Shown piece after piece: positions 55,826 through 63,729 of a stretch of 64,000 bases of DNA. The translations under genes and the position numbers were made by a program. This stretch comes from Paenibacillus sp. MSJ-34 (lineage in GTDB: Bacteria; Bacillota; Bacilli; Paenibacillales; Paenibacillaceae): NCBI RefSeq assembly GCF_018918005.1, contig NZ_JAHLPR010000004.1:104793-168792 (forward strand), in the 5' to 3' direction. Position 1 is the stretch's first letter. Each line of letters starts with the position of its first letter. The notes under the pieces are model-generated. The model was not told where the DNA came from, did no database searches, and saw only the letters and a list, made by a program, of their open reading frames with translations.

Positions 55826-56831
55826 AACAGTCTAGATCATTATTTCGTCGTTTTCTAAAAGGACATTTTCTATTTATCTTTCTCCTCTAACTGTGCTTAT
55901 TTTCTTCTTTACATTCGTTGGGTTTTCTGATATCCATGAAAAAGATCCAAATAAATTAAATCTATTTTACGTTACCGTGCTATTGTTTGGTTTTATTATT
56001 GTCGCATTTGTTGTATTATCTTGGCTGTTCTTCTTGAAACTTCAAAAACGTCTCGCTCGCTTGCAGGAAGTCATGTCATTTTCAGCTAATCATAACTCAT
56101 TTCCTAAACCAATACCTGTTCAAAGGGATCGTATGGATGAAATAGACCAGTTAGGAAGTTCTTTTAATTGGATGATTCAGCAGCTTGAAGACAGTCGCAA
56201 GCGAGAATATGAAGAGGAATTATTACGACATCGACTCATTGCGAATTTATCTCACGACTTACGAACGCCGCTTACCATTTTGAGAGGACATGTCACCAGA
56301 TTAAATAAAGAATCAATAAGTTTAGAAGGACAAAACTCATTAACAGAGATGAACCATACGATTACAAGAGTCGGAGATCTAATGGATGATTTGCTTTCCT
56401 ATACATTGCTTACATCAGGGAAACATCCTTTTCATCCCACTTCAACAGATATTGGACGTTTAGTAAGAGCATCTATTGCTGCGTGGTATCCTGCATTTGA
56501 AGAGAAAGAAATTCAGCTCGATGTTGATTTACCGACAGAAGAGACTTTTTATTGGGAAGCAGATCCTAAATGGATGACACGGGTACTGGATAATTTATTT
56601 CAGAATATTCTTCGCCATGCGGCAGAGGGGAAATATGCAAACATTGTGGTTGATGTAGAAAAAGAACAGATCATTGTTGCTGACAGAGGTCCAGGTATGG
56701 ATAACTCTTCCTATGAGCGTGGGGCGGGGATTGGTTTATCGACTTCAAATTATATGTTGAAAAAAATGAAGCTGAAAGCTGACTTTACATCAAATGAAAA
56801 TGGCACAAGAGTAGCTATTGGTAGAGCGTAA
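55822..56831 (+). pseudogene. histidine kinase, frameshifted near its start
   Basis: The gene should begin at ATG 55822, which overlaps the regulator's stop as ATGA, and reads MKQSRSLFRRFLKGHFLFIF. It then meets TAA at 55888. One base later, the frame at 55893 continues without break for 312 residues (LIFFFTFVGFSDI...). Restoring one T in the short T-run at 55879-55881 joins the frames into a 336-residue kinase. The rest is complete: membrane helix, HAMP-like linker, His in LIANLSHDLRTPLTILRGH, and ATP site DRGPGM, GAGIGLSTSN. Either a real null allele, a phase-variable site or a sequencing error; an internal GTG at 55893 has no ribosome site. Confidence 0.8.
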
Positions 56832-56880
56832 CCTAAAGTTAACCCAGAAGTAAACAGCGTGATAACCGAGTTGTAACTTT
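56831..56880. promoter_or_regulatory. candidate regulator-binding repeats before the ABC genes
   Basis: The gap between the kinase and the ABC ATPase has ~10-bp-spaced motifs GTTAAC, GTAAAC, GATAAC and TGTAAC (56838-56876), then TATAAT at 56888-56893 without a -35. This is the layout of an activator-dependent promoter under an OmpR-type regulator; inference. Confidence 0.35.
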
Positions 56881-56923
56881 GCTTCTTTATAATTAGAACC
56901 ATAACAGAAAGGAAGTGTTATGG

Positions 56924-57637
56924 TTGCTTACAATTAATAACTTGGTCAAACATCGCGGAACTGTGGAAATCTTATCGGGTATCAGTTTTAAAGCTAGACC
57001 AGGGAGAGTAACTGGTTTTTTAGGTCCGAATGGGGCAGGGAAAAGTTCTACACTTCGCATCTTGCTTGGATTAGATCGTGCCACCTCAGGCAGTGCACTA
57101 ATTAATGGAAAGCCATTCGCAGAATTGCATAATCCGCTAGCAACGATAGGTGCCGCACTTGATGGATTTGGAGCTCATCGTATGCGAACAGGACGGGCAC
57201 ACTTGCGTTGGATTGCTCGTGCCGCAGGATTGTCTCGCTCACGTGTCGAGGAAGTTCTGGAAATCGTAGGTCTTACGAATGCAGCCGGGAAAAGGGTTGG
57301 GAGTTATTCCCTTGGCATGGGGAGAAGACTTGGAATGGCAGCTGCACTGCTTGGCGATCCCAAAATATTGGTTTTAGATGAACCCGTTAACGGGCTCGAC
57401 CCACAAGGAATCCGCTGGATTCGGACATTTTTACGTGAACGTGCTGCGTCTGGAAACACGGTGTTACTATCCAGTCATCTCATGGGAGAGCTTGCAGAGA
57501 CGGTTGATGATGTGGTGATTATTCATCAAGGAAAAATCGTTGCAGATGGAACATTGGAAGAAGTAATAGGTAACCATTCCACGCTGGAGGAAGCCTTTTT
57601 TGCCCTGACATCTGAACATGCAGGTGATGTTGTATGA
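56924..57637 (+). CDS. ABC transporter ATP-binding protein (antibiotic/lantibiotic export type)
   Basis: 237 residues from TTG 56924, 10 bases after AAAGGA; a GTG at 56915 is too close. Walker A GPNGAGKSS; a GAALDGFGAHRMRTGRAHLRWIAR stretch is typical of the BcrA-like group; signature SYSLGMGRRLGMAAALL; Walker B ILVLDEPVNGLDP. The following two permease genes overlap by 4 bp each, so one transporter is encoded. It probably confers resistance to a peptide or cell-wall drug sensed by the regulator pair (inference). Confidence 0.88.
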   Translation: MLTINNLVKHRGTVEILSGISFKARPGRVTGFLGPNGAGKSSTLRILLGLDRATSGSALINGKPFAELHNPLATIGAALDGFGAHRMRTGRAHLRWIARAAGLSRSRVEEVLEIVGLTNAAGKRVGSYSLGMGRRLGMAAALLGDPKILVLDEPVNGLDPQGIRWIRTFLRERAASGNTVLLSSHLMGELAETVDDVVIIHQGKIVADGTLEEVIGNHSTLEEAFFALTSEHAGDVV

Positions 57638-58401
57638 GAGCATTCAACGCGGAATTATCTAAATTGTTCTCCCTGCCGGGCATTTGGCTTGCCTTTCTTA
57701 TTGGAGCATTTACCCCAGCGGTCATTGCAGCCTTGGTCATTACACAACAAAAAGCGGAGATTATAGCTACAGGGCTATCGGAAGCCGGTTATGATGGATT
57801 AGGTTTCGGTGTGCAAGGTGTCATTATTCTTGGTGTGCTTGCTGTCAGCAGTGAATATTTGACAGAGAGCAGTGAATCGGGTGGAGGGCAGCAGATTACA
57901 ACAAGTTTAACTGTTGTTTCATCAAGGCTTCATTTTTTGCTGGCAAAAGCAGGCGCTGTGACCGTGATCAGCATACTGCTTTGTATGGTTGCTATTATGA
58001 CAACTGTATCGGCAACGCAGCTTATTCTTGGTGAATATGCCCCTGCATTTGAATGGTCTAGACTTATCGGCGTGGTTTGTTACTGGACATTTACTGCTCT
58101 TTTAGCATTTGGGATTACTGTTCTAACAAAGAATGGCATAATCCCGCTTGCTGTGCTCATCATAAATTCATCCGTTGTATCATTTAGTGTCCTGTTTTCT
58201 AAGGTTACAAAGTTGGCATTTTACTTACCGGATCGGGCTGGCATTGATATGTTTATGTCTATGAGCGACACCCCGTTCACAGGCAGTTTTTTCGACAGAT
58301 TTCACACCCCGTTCACAGGCGGTTTAGTCATGTTTGCCTGGGTAGCCGTTTTTTTTATTGTTGCAGCTATCGTATTCCATAGGAGGGACGTTGCATCATG
58401 A
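57634..58401 (+). CDS. ABC transporter permease 1
   Basis: 255 residues with six membrane helices. The helix-loop EYLTESSESGGGQQITTSLTVVSSRL is the ABC-2 coupling region. Near the end an in-frame duplication of 12 residues is visible (TPFTG repeated), arising from a 17-bp direct repeat at 58268-58284 and 58304-58320. Overlaps its neighbours by ATGA. Confidence 0.82.
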   Translation: MRAFNAELSKLFSLPGIWLAFLIGAFTPAVIAALVITQQKAEIIATGLSEAGYDGLGFGVQGVIILGVLAVSSEYLTESSESGGGQQITTSLTVVSSRLHFLLAKAGAVTVISILLCMVAIMTTVSATQLILGEYAPAFEWSRLIGVVCYWTFTALLAFGITVLTKNGIIPLAVLIINSSVVSFSVLFSKVTKLAFYLPDRAGIDMFMSMSDTPFTGSFFDRFHTPFTGGLVMFAWVAVFFIVAAIVFHRRDVAS

Positions 58402-59147
58402 GTGTCTCATCTAGTAGAAAGATAACACAAATCCTTGGTGCTGAACTGGATAAATTAGTTACATTACCATTGATATGGCTCACTCTTATGGGTACATTCA
58501 TTCTTAATTTAGTTTTAGCCGCAGCTTTTACTTCGGCTGGTCTACAAGGGGCGGCAGGAACGCAAAATATACTGAATATAGGACTTGCTTCTATGGGATA
58601 TCTTCAAGCAGGGTTCATTATTCTCGGTATCTTAGCTGCTTGTTCGGAGTATACTGGCGGACAGATTCGAACGACTTTAACTACGATACCTTGGCGTGGG
58701 TTTCAATTATCCGCGAAGCATTTGGCATTGGCGATTATAACCATTCCTGTGGCGTTTATTATTGCTGCATCAGGTGTATTATATACTTTTATTATGATGA
58801 GAGACACAGCAGTAGGGTTTGAAATAGACACAATGATAAAAACATTAGTAGGTGCAACAGGCTATCTAACATTAACCGCACTTCTCAGTGCAGCTATAGG
58901 TGCTTTACTAAGACGAACCACTCCTGCTTTAGTGATGCTGCTTGGTTATTATTACATTGTCAGTCCATTGACGAGAGATTTGCTACCTAAATATTTGCCG
59001 GATACGGCAGGATATTATATGTATATGCCGCCTTCCTCTGATGAAATAAATGTCCTTACACCAATGCAAGGGACAGGTATTTCAATGTTATGGACACTGA
59101 TCTTTATTACAGTAGCTATTGTATTTTACCGTAAACGAGATGCCTAA
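58398..59147 (+). CDS. ABC transporter permease 2
   Basis: 249 residues with six membrane helices, paralogous in layout to permease 1: EYTGGQIRTTLTTIPWRGFQLSAKH is the equivalent coupling loop. Together with permease 1 and the ATPase it makes a heteromeric exporter. Terminator at 59178. Confidence 0.82.
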   Translation: MSVSSSRKITQILGAELDKLVTLPLIWLTLMGTFILNLVLAAAFTSAGLQGAAGTQNILNIGLASMGYLQAGFIILGILAACSEYTGGQIRTTLTTIPWRGFQLSAKHLALAIITIPVAFIIAASGVLYTFIMMRDTAVGFEIDTMIKTLVGATGYLTLTALLSAAIGALLRRTTPALVMLLGYYYIVSPLTRDLLPKYLPDTAGYYMYMPPSSDEINVLTPMQGTGISMLWTLIFITVAIVFYRKRDA

Positions 59148-59177
59148 GTTTAGGTTTCTTAAAAGACTTTTTGAGAC

Positions 59178-59204
59178 AAAGCCTGGTGTATCAGGCTTTT
59201 TGTT
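59178..59204 (+). terminator. terminator of the ABC operon
   Basis: AAAGCCTG pairs with CAGGCTTT, 6-base loop, T run. Confidence 0.8.
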
Positions 59205-59560
59205 ATTCATGCAGGAGAATCAGGCAACCGAAAGTCTTGCCCGTTCAAGCTGGTGCGGCGATGTGTTGATCAACGGAAAGCTTAGTTATACTTTCTCTGT
59301 GGTGAATTATTTACTATAGCTCGTGAGAGAACACTGGATAAAAAGGTCTCCGTAGCCTTTGATACAGCTCTTGCTAAACGTCAGGCGCATGCGCGTCGCA
59401 AATACGATGAAGCGCTGAAAGCCGTGCCGGAAGCCATAAGCAATCCGTACAGTGTGACTGCGCAAGGGCCGGATGGCTATTATGCGCTTGGCTTCGTCTG
59501 CAGAAATCCCAGCCGATGCCGAAGAGCTTGCTGGGACAGGCGATTGCTAGATGGGTCTAT
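59205..59560 (+). pseudogene. gene remnant of unknown origin
   Basis: Between the ABC operon and the next gene a frame without start reads, about 59365-59560, ...AFDTALAKRQAHARRKYDEALKAVP..., then GPDGYYALGFVC, with coding-like, GC-richer composition and no ribosome site. It ends in a Cys/Arg-rich tail that looks like frame loss. I cannot name the family. Listed as a probable decayed gene. Confidence 0.4.
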
Positions 59561-59581
59561 TTGACGTTCACTCTTTTTTCC

Positions 59582-59625
59582 TTCATAACTTCTTCATAAG
59601 TTGCAAATTCATTCTTCATAACTCT
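59582..59625. promoter_or_regulatory. direct repeats TTCATAACTTC, 11-bp period
   Basis: Copies at 59582-59592, 59593-59603, 59604-59614 (weak) and 59615-59625. A tandem 11-bp period is typical of OmpR-family response regulator sites. TATAGT (59630-59635) follows as -10 for the 59659 gene. Likely target of the regulator at 60012. Confidence 0.55.
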
Positions 59626-59658
59626 GTTTTATAGTGTAATTATAAGGAGGAGATAAAA

Positions 59659-59919
59659 ATGAAGAAATTGGGGATTGGATTAGGGGCACTACTACTGGTT
59701 ATGGGAATTGGGTCAGTTGGTGCTTACGCAGCTTCGATAAACAATGGCAACAACAGTGGCTTCTTCGAAAATATGCTGCCCTTTGCTAAACAGATACATC
59801 CCGACCTGTCAAATGAACAAATTGAGCAAATGTACAATTATTGTAACAACTCAAATGGGGCAGGAATGTCAGGAATCAAGAGAAATTCTCAATTCAGAGC
59901 AGGCATGATGAACTTCTAA
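59659..59919 (+). CDS. small secreted protein, 86 residues
   Basis: A cleavable signal peptide (MKKLGIGLGALLLVMG..., cut near residue 24) precedes a short mature chain containing HPDLSNEQIEQMYNYC, which ends with Asn/Gly/Met-rich sequence. AAGGAGGAGAT is just upstream. No family with known function recognised; similar small exported proteins with an HPDLS..Q..MY..C pattern are found beside two-component genes. It may be a target or modulator of that system. Confidence 0.75.
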   Translation: MKKLGIGLGALLLVMGIGSVGAYAASINNGNNSGFFENMLPFAKQIHPDLSNEQIEQMYNYCNNSNGAGMSGIKRNSQFRAGMMNF

Positions 59920-59953
59920 TCCGGTCATAATAAGATAAGACTTTCATAAGATG

Positions 59954-59980
59954 AGACCTTCAATGATGAAGGTCTGTCTT
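59954..59980 (+). terminator. hairpin between the small secreted protein and the regulator
   Basis: AGACCTTCA (59954-59962), loop ATGA, TGAAGGTCT (59967-59975), then GTCTTTG. The T-run is weak, so it may act as an attenuator. Confidence 0.5.
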
Positions 59981-60011
59981 TGTAAACAAAAAGAGATAGG
60001 TGAGGAAGTTT

Positions 60012-60713
60012 GTGAAGATACTATTGGTGGATGATGAAGAAAATATCCTGCACGTCATCAAGGCTTACTTGGAGAAAAATAATTATATAGTGTATGAGGC
60101 CGATACTGGAAAGGGCGCTCTTCATCTTTTTGAGACATTACATCCTGATCTTATCGTGTTGGATTTAATGCTTCCGGATATATCCGGAGAGGAAGTGTGC
60201 AGAATAGTACGGAAGACTTCGAACATTCCGATTCTCATGCTAACGGCGAAAAGTAGTGAAGACGATATGATAAATGGACTTATGATCGGAGCAGACGATT
60301 ATATTACCAAACCATTCAGTCCAAGAGAGCTCCTCGCTCGCGTAATTAGTTTATTGAGAAGATCTAATCATTCTGAACAGGAGAATAATACGTCATTAAT
60401 GTCCTTTGCCCAAGGCCGTTTAACCGTGGATTTGGAACGCTATGAAGTAAAATTTCAAGATGAGCCCGTTCCTCTTACACCGATGGAGTTCAAACTGCTG
60501 GAAATTTTGGCAAAGCATCCGAAGCGAGTGTTCTCGCGGCTTGAACTGGTTAACCTTAGCCAAGGTGATACTTTTGAAGGCTTTGAGCGAACCATTGATG
60601 TTCATATCAAGAATATTAGACATAAAATTAACGATGACCCTAAACACCCTGAATTTATAGGTACTGTCTTTGGGGTGGGTTATAAATTTTTGGTGAATAC
60701 TGATGAAAAGTAG
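60012..60713 (+). CDS. OmpR/PhoB-type response regulator
   Basis: 233 residues from GTG 60012. Receiver: acidic pair in LLVDDEE, Asp in IVLDLMLPDISG, Lys in YITKPFSPRELL; C-terminal winged helix (PLTPMEFKLLEILAKHPKRVFSRLELV ... ERTIDVHIKNIRHKI). GAGG is 6 bases before 60012; an upstream GTG at 60000 lacks a site. It overlaps its kinase by 11 bp. Probably binds the repeats at 59582. Confidence 0.9.
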   Translation: MKILLVDDEENILHVIKAYLEKNNYIVYEADTGKGALHLFETLHPDLIVLDLMLPDISGEEVCRIVRKTSNIPILMLTAKSSEDDMINGLMIGADDYITKPFSPRELLARVISLLRRSNHSEQENNTSLMSFAQGRLTVDLERYEVKFQDEPVPLTPMEFKLLEILAKHPKRVFSRLELVNLSQGDTFEGFERTIDVHIKNIRHKINDDPKHPEFIGTVFGVGYKFLVNTDEK

Positions 60714-62055
60714 TGGTGGATTGAGCAGAAAGCTCCTTGTCTCCCATACCGGTGTTGCGCTCAGTGCGCTTCTGTCCATTGTCCTGCTTGTTAATCTGGT
60801 CATGGGCCTTTCGTTCAATCAGTATCAGAAAAATCAGCAGCAGGCGGAAATACAAAGTATTCTTGAAGATCTAGAAGCTTCTTATAATGAATCTACTGGT
60901 AAATGGAATACCGATATTTGGATGCTTCTTTCTCACCAGGCGATGATTGGCGACTATGTCGTACGTGTTTATGACAATGACCACCGCTTGATTTGGGATA
61001 CCAGCCTAATGGGAATGCATAGAGAGGCGAAATCCAAGCCCTTGCTAAGCCCTATCCAAAAAAAAATTGTAAAAGGCAATCAGCAGGTGGGAATATTGGA
61101 ATTCCAATCGGTGAACGAAACGTCCCAAAGTCTGAATAAACAGTTCCTCCGCATGTTTAACACACTATTATGGGTGGCGTTAGGTATCGTCATAGTCGGA
61201 ACGTATCTGTTTAGCAGATATATGGCTAAAAGTATTAGCCAACCCCTTTTGGAAATAAAGGATATTGCTTTAAGAATGAAAGAAGGAGACCTCAGCTCCC
61301 GTGTAGAAGGGACTAATCAAAATACGGAGATTTATGAGGTGGGCCAGGCTCTTAATCATTTAGCTGACGGGTTGGAGAAACAAGATCAGTTAAGGAAAAC
61401 GTTGACCGCTGATGTAGCTCATGAACTGCGCACGCCCTTAACGACTCTACAAAGCCATTTGGAGGCATTCCAAGATGGCATCTGGGAACCATCCCCTGAT
61501 AAGCTTCAAGTGTGTCATGACCAAGTAATGCGCCTGATTCAACTTATAAGTGATTTGGAAAATCTGACTGTTGTAGAGAATCCCATGGCTCAGCTTAAGA
61601 CGGAAATGGTACCTCTTAATGAAATTGTACGGGAGTCGATGAATACTATATCAAGCCAGTATTGGCATAAAGGTCTTTCAGTTGATCTGGTAAACAAGAG
61701 TGATGTATGGATTACCGGGGACCGCTCACGGCTGGTTCAGGTATTCTTGAATCTAATAAAAAATGCATATAAATATACGAATTCAGGAAATATTCATATT
61801 GAAGTGACCAAAGATAAAGGCGAAGGTGTCGTCATTATATCCGATACAGGAATGGGAATCACGGAAGAGGAACTCCCTTATATTTTTGAACGTTTTTACC
61901 GTGGGGAAAAATCAAGAAACCGGAAGACAGGCGGGGCTGGAATAGGACTTGCCGTTGTAAAAGCAATTGTGGATGCTCATGCTGGAACCTTACATGTGAC
62001 AAGCGAGGTCAATAAGGGGACAACAGTTTGTGTTCGGCTCCCCATAATTCGATGA
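60703..62055 (+). CDS. sensor histidine kinase
   Basis: 450 residues. Two membrane helices (about 15-37 and 150-172) enclose a ~110-residue extracellular sensor; HAMP (SISQPLLEIKDIALRM); HisKA with His in LTADVAHELRTPLTTLQSH; HATPase_c with NLIKNAYKYT, DTGMGI, FYRGEKS and GGAGIGLAVV. Intact, unlike the first kinase. Partner of the preceding regulator; signal unknown. Confidence 0.9.
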   Translation: MKSSGGLSRKLLVSHTGVALSALLSIVLLVNLVMGLSFNQYQKNQQQAEIQSILEDLEASYNESTGKWNTDIWMLLSHQAMIGDYVVRVYDNDHRLIWDTSLMGMHREAKSKPLLSPIQKKIVKGNQQVGILEFQSVNETSQSLNKQFLRMFNTLLWVALGIVIVGTYLFSRYMAKSISQPLLEIKDIALRMKEGDLSSRVEGTNQNTEIYEVGQALNHLADGLEKQDQLRKTLTADVAHELRTPLTTLQSHLEAFQDGIWEPSPDKLQVCHDQVMRLIQLISDLENLTVVENPMAQLKTEMVPLNEIVRESMNTISSQYWHKGLSVDLVNKSDVWITGDRSRLVQVFLNLIKNAYKYTNSGNIHIEVTKDKGEGVVIISDTGMGITEEELPYIFERFYRGEKSRNRKTGGAGIGLAVVKAIVDAHAGTLHVTSEVNKGTTVCVRLPIIR

Positions 62056-62069
62056 AAGGATGAGACAAA

Positions 62070-62288
62070 ATGATGATGGGTTATGGTTTTGGGTTCGGAA
62101 CGTTTGGCATGATCATCAATTTTCTTTTAATTGTCGGCGTAATTTATTTGGTAATAAAATGGGTAAGAGGAGAAGGAAACACACGCCACAATGAAAACAC
62201 ACCAGAAAGAATCTTGGATGAGCGGTTTGCAAGAGGGGAAATCTCAGAAGACGAATATCTTCGAATGAAAAATATGTTGCGTGACTAA
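62070..62288 (+). CDS. SHOCT-domain small membrane protein
   Basis: 72 residues: a Gly/Met/Phe-rich N-terminus, one membrane helix (about 12-30), then the SHOCT motif ERILDERFARGEISEDEYLRMKNML. Begins 14 bases after the kinase stop with GAAAGGATG upstream, so it is co-transcribed with the two-component genes. The SHOCT domain is a short C-terminal oligomerisation element of unknown role. Confidence 0.82.
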   Translation: MMMGYGFGFGTFGMIINFLLIVGVIYLVIKWVRGEGNTRHNENTPERILDERFARGEISEDEYLRMKNMLRD

Positions 62289-62296
62289 TCAGGAAG

Positions 62297-62321
62297 GTCG
62301 CTAATTTAGCGGCTTTTTTTT
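62297..62321 (+). terminator. terminator of the two-component/SHOCT operon
   Basis: GTCGCTA-ATT-TAGCGGC stem (one G-U) with an eight-T run. Confidence 0.85.
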
Positions 62322-62717
62322 ATCGGTACAAGAACATTGTACCAGGCATTAGCAATATACTGATAATTTGGACTCCCTCACAGCAGCCGGAGCAATGAGT
62401 GGATAAATTACACCATTTACAAGAAATGGTTATTATTCAACAATATACAACCGATAACTCGTAATATATCTTTCTTTTCTGTCTGATGTCTGACCCATAC
62501 ATCAGCTTCACTTAACTTCATGACACTCCGCTAACACGACTCCAATTGCGACGAAACTCTATTATGCCACAGATTCCTCCATAATGAGACAGGATTCCAA
62601 TCCCCTCCGTTTCTTTACCTATAGGCGCACTTCCTTGGTTTTGATCTCTACATAGTTGCGCGCTATGAATGTCAGAAAGGCACATCATGCCCAAACCAAA
62701 TCATGGGAGGTAATGTG
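62322..62717. other. intergenic stretch, no gene recognised
   Basis: About 400 bp AT-rich sequence with no usable frame or hairpin, apart from GGGAGGT at its end, a possible ribosome site of the decayed gene that follows. Confidence 0.4.
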
Positions 62718-62881
62718 ATGATCTTCAAACCCGTTTAGATTCCCGTTTCATCCTACGATTAATGCTGATTGGCGGCGGATTGCTGCTCGTATTCGCTTGT
62801 ATGTTCGCGTTCTCGAAGACCGTGTCAGCCCACGGATATATTAATGATCCGGCCAGCCGGGCGATCCAGTGTAAAAACGAA
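62718..62881 (+). pseudogene. N-terminal fragment of an AA10 lytic polysaccharide monooxygenase
   Basis: The frame reads a signal peptide (MLIGGGLLLVFACMFAFS...) and then the mature start SA|HGYINDPASRAIQCK: an N-terminal histidine (the copper brace ligand) plus the family's HGY...PxSR pattern. Only ~17 mature residues remain. The ATG with a ribosome site (62718) is not in this frame and meets a stop after six codons, so the start is also broken. It joins abruptly at 62881 to the 3' end of a traB-like gene in another frame. Confidence 0.55.
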
Positions 62882-63055
62882 TCGTTGTCGGCACCGCCCA
62901 TTATCTCGGAGACCAAGGCATCGTCAAGCTGCTGGAGCGGAAGGGGTACAAGGTGGAGAAGGAATTGTAAGCGTCGGGGCCGGATCACCGGCCGGGAAAG
63001 AATAAGGCAACGCGGAGCGTCCATGGAACGCTCTGCGTTTTTTTGTTGCTCATGC
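62882..63055. repeat. direct repeat R2: second copy of the traB 3' end plus terminator
   Basis: Matches R1 (54928-55086): ~104 bp to beyond the stop codon with four synonymous differences, a different linker, then the terminator hairpin (63011-63037) and GCTCATGC. The traB frame is kept to TAA at 62968-62970, but its upstream part is missing. Confidence 0.85.
63011..63045 (+). terminator. terminator copy in R2
   Basis: CGCGGAGCGTCC pairs with GAACGCTCTGCG (one mismatch compared with R1), loop ATG, then seven T. It would also stop transcription running toward mazF. Confidence 0.8.
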
Positions 63056-63385
63056 TAAGATCGATCGAGTATTTCGAAGAACAGCTTTCATAAATTCTGA
63101 TTCGCTGCCGACATTGCCCACAATTTTAATGTTCCGTTTCTTAACATCCAAACTTTTAAATTGATCCGTAAGGACAACTCCAGTAATTGGGGACCCATCC
63201 GGAAGAGGAACCTCAAAAGGATAAGTTTTGACTTGGCTTGTAATCGGACACACGACAGCAAAGCCGGTCAGTTCGTTGAACTCCGATTCGGACAGCACGA
63301 CTGCGGGACGTCGGCCAGCTTGTTCATGCCCGGCTTGCGGATCAAAATCGAGCCATATTAAATCGCCGCGAGTTGGAATCGTCAA
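63050..63385 (-). CDS. mazF: MazF/PemK-type toxin, endoribonuclease
   Basis: 111 residues. The fold's start, IPTRGDLIWLDFDPQAGHEQAGRRPAVVLS, and the ITSQVKTYPFEVPLP strand are typical, including the Arg-Pro-Ala-Val motif of the RNA-binding face. MazF cleaves mRNA at specific sites unless bound by MazE. The start overlaps the antitoxin stop as ATGA, and its 3' end overlaps R2. Confidence 0.92.
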   Translation of the reverse strand: MTIPTRGDLIWLDFDPQAGHEQAGRRPAVVLSESEFNELTGFAVVCPITSQVKTYPFEVPLPDGSPITGVVLTDQFKSLDVKKRNIKIVGNVGSESEFMKAVLRNTRSILA

Positions 63386-63651
63386 ATGAGCTCGTCTCCT
63401 TCAATGCCTACGTCCACTTCATCATGACGCGGCGAATCAGGCTTCATTTTGGAAAGCAGCTGTTTCAGATGGTTGCGCAGCTCCTCATTTGATTCTTGTG
63501 TTTTTTTCTTAGGGCGTAATAATAATTCGTTTTCCTGTGTTACGATGATTTCAATTTCCGTGCCTTCTTCCAGATTAAGACGTTTAAGAATTTGGTTTGG
63601 AATACGGACAGCAGTACTGTTGCCCCATTTACTGAGCGTTGCAGTCGTCAT
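63382..63651 (-). CDS. mazE: MazE-type antitoxin
   Basis: 89 residues from ATG 63651. The N-terminal AbrB/SpoVT-like swapped-hairpin DNA-binding domain (TTATLSKWGNSTAVRIPNQILKRLNLEEGTEIEI) is followed by a charged, flexible C-terminus that binds the toxin. A longer start at 63684 would begin inside the -10 element, so 63651 is preferred, although its ribosome site (AAGGA) is 11 bases away. Upstream is a palindromic operator. Confidence 0.88.
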   Translation of the reverse strand: MTTATLSKWGNSTAVRIPNQILKRLNLEEGTEIEIIVTQENELLLRPKKKTQESNEELRNHLKQLLSKMKPDSPRHDEVDVGIEGDELI

Positions 63652-63683
63652 TAGAATCACGTCCTTCTCTTTCTTATGATTCA

Positions 63684-63729
63684 ATTATACTTCACTCCCC
63701 GAGAAAATGTATATCCTTATGATATACAT
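63684..63729 (-). promoter_or_regulatory. mazEF promoter with palindromic operator
   Basis: TATAAT on the minus strand (63684-63689); the -35 region is inside a perfect palindrome ATGTATATC-CTTAT-GATATACAT (63707-63729). Autorepression by MazE/MazEF is the usual arrangement. Confidence 0.6.

Noticed and set aside
55148..62321. Integrative element with its own integrase or transposase
   Set aside because: No recombinase gene, terminal inverted repeat or tRNA attachment site is visible; the flanking repeats are pieces of a gene.
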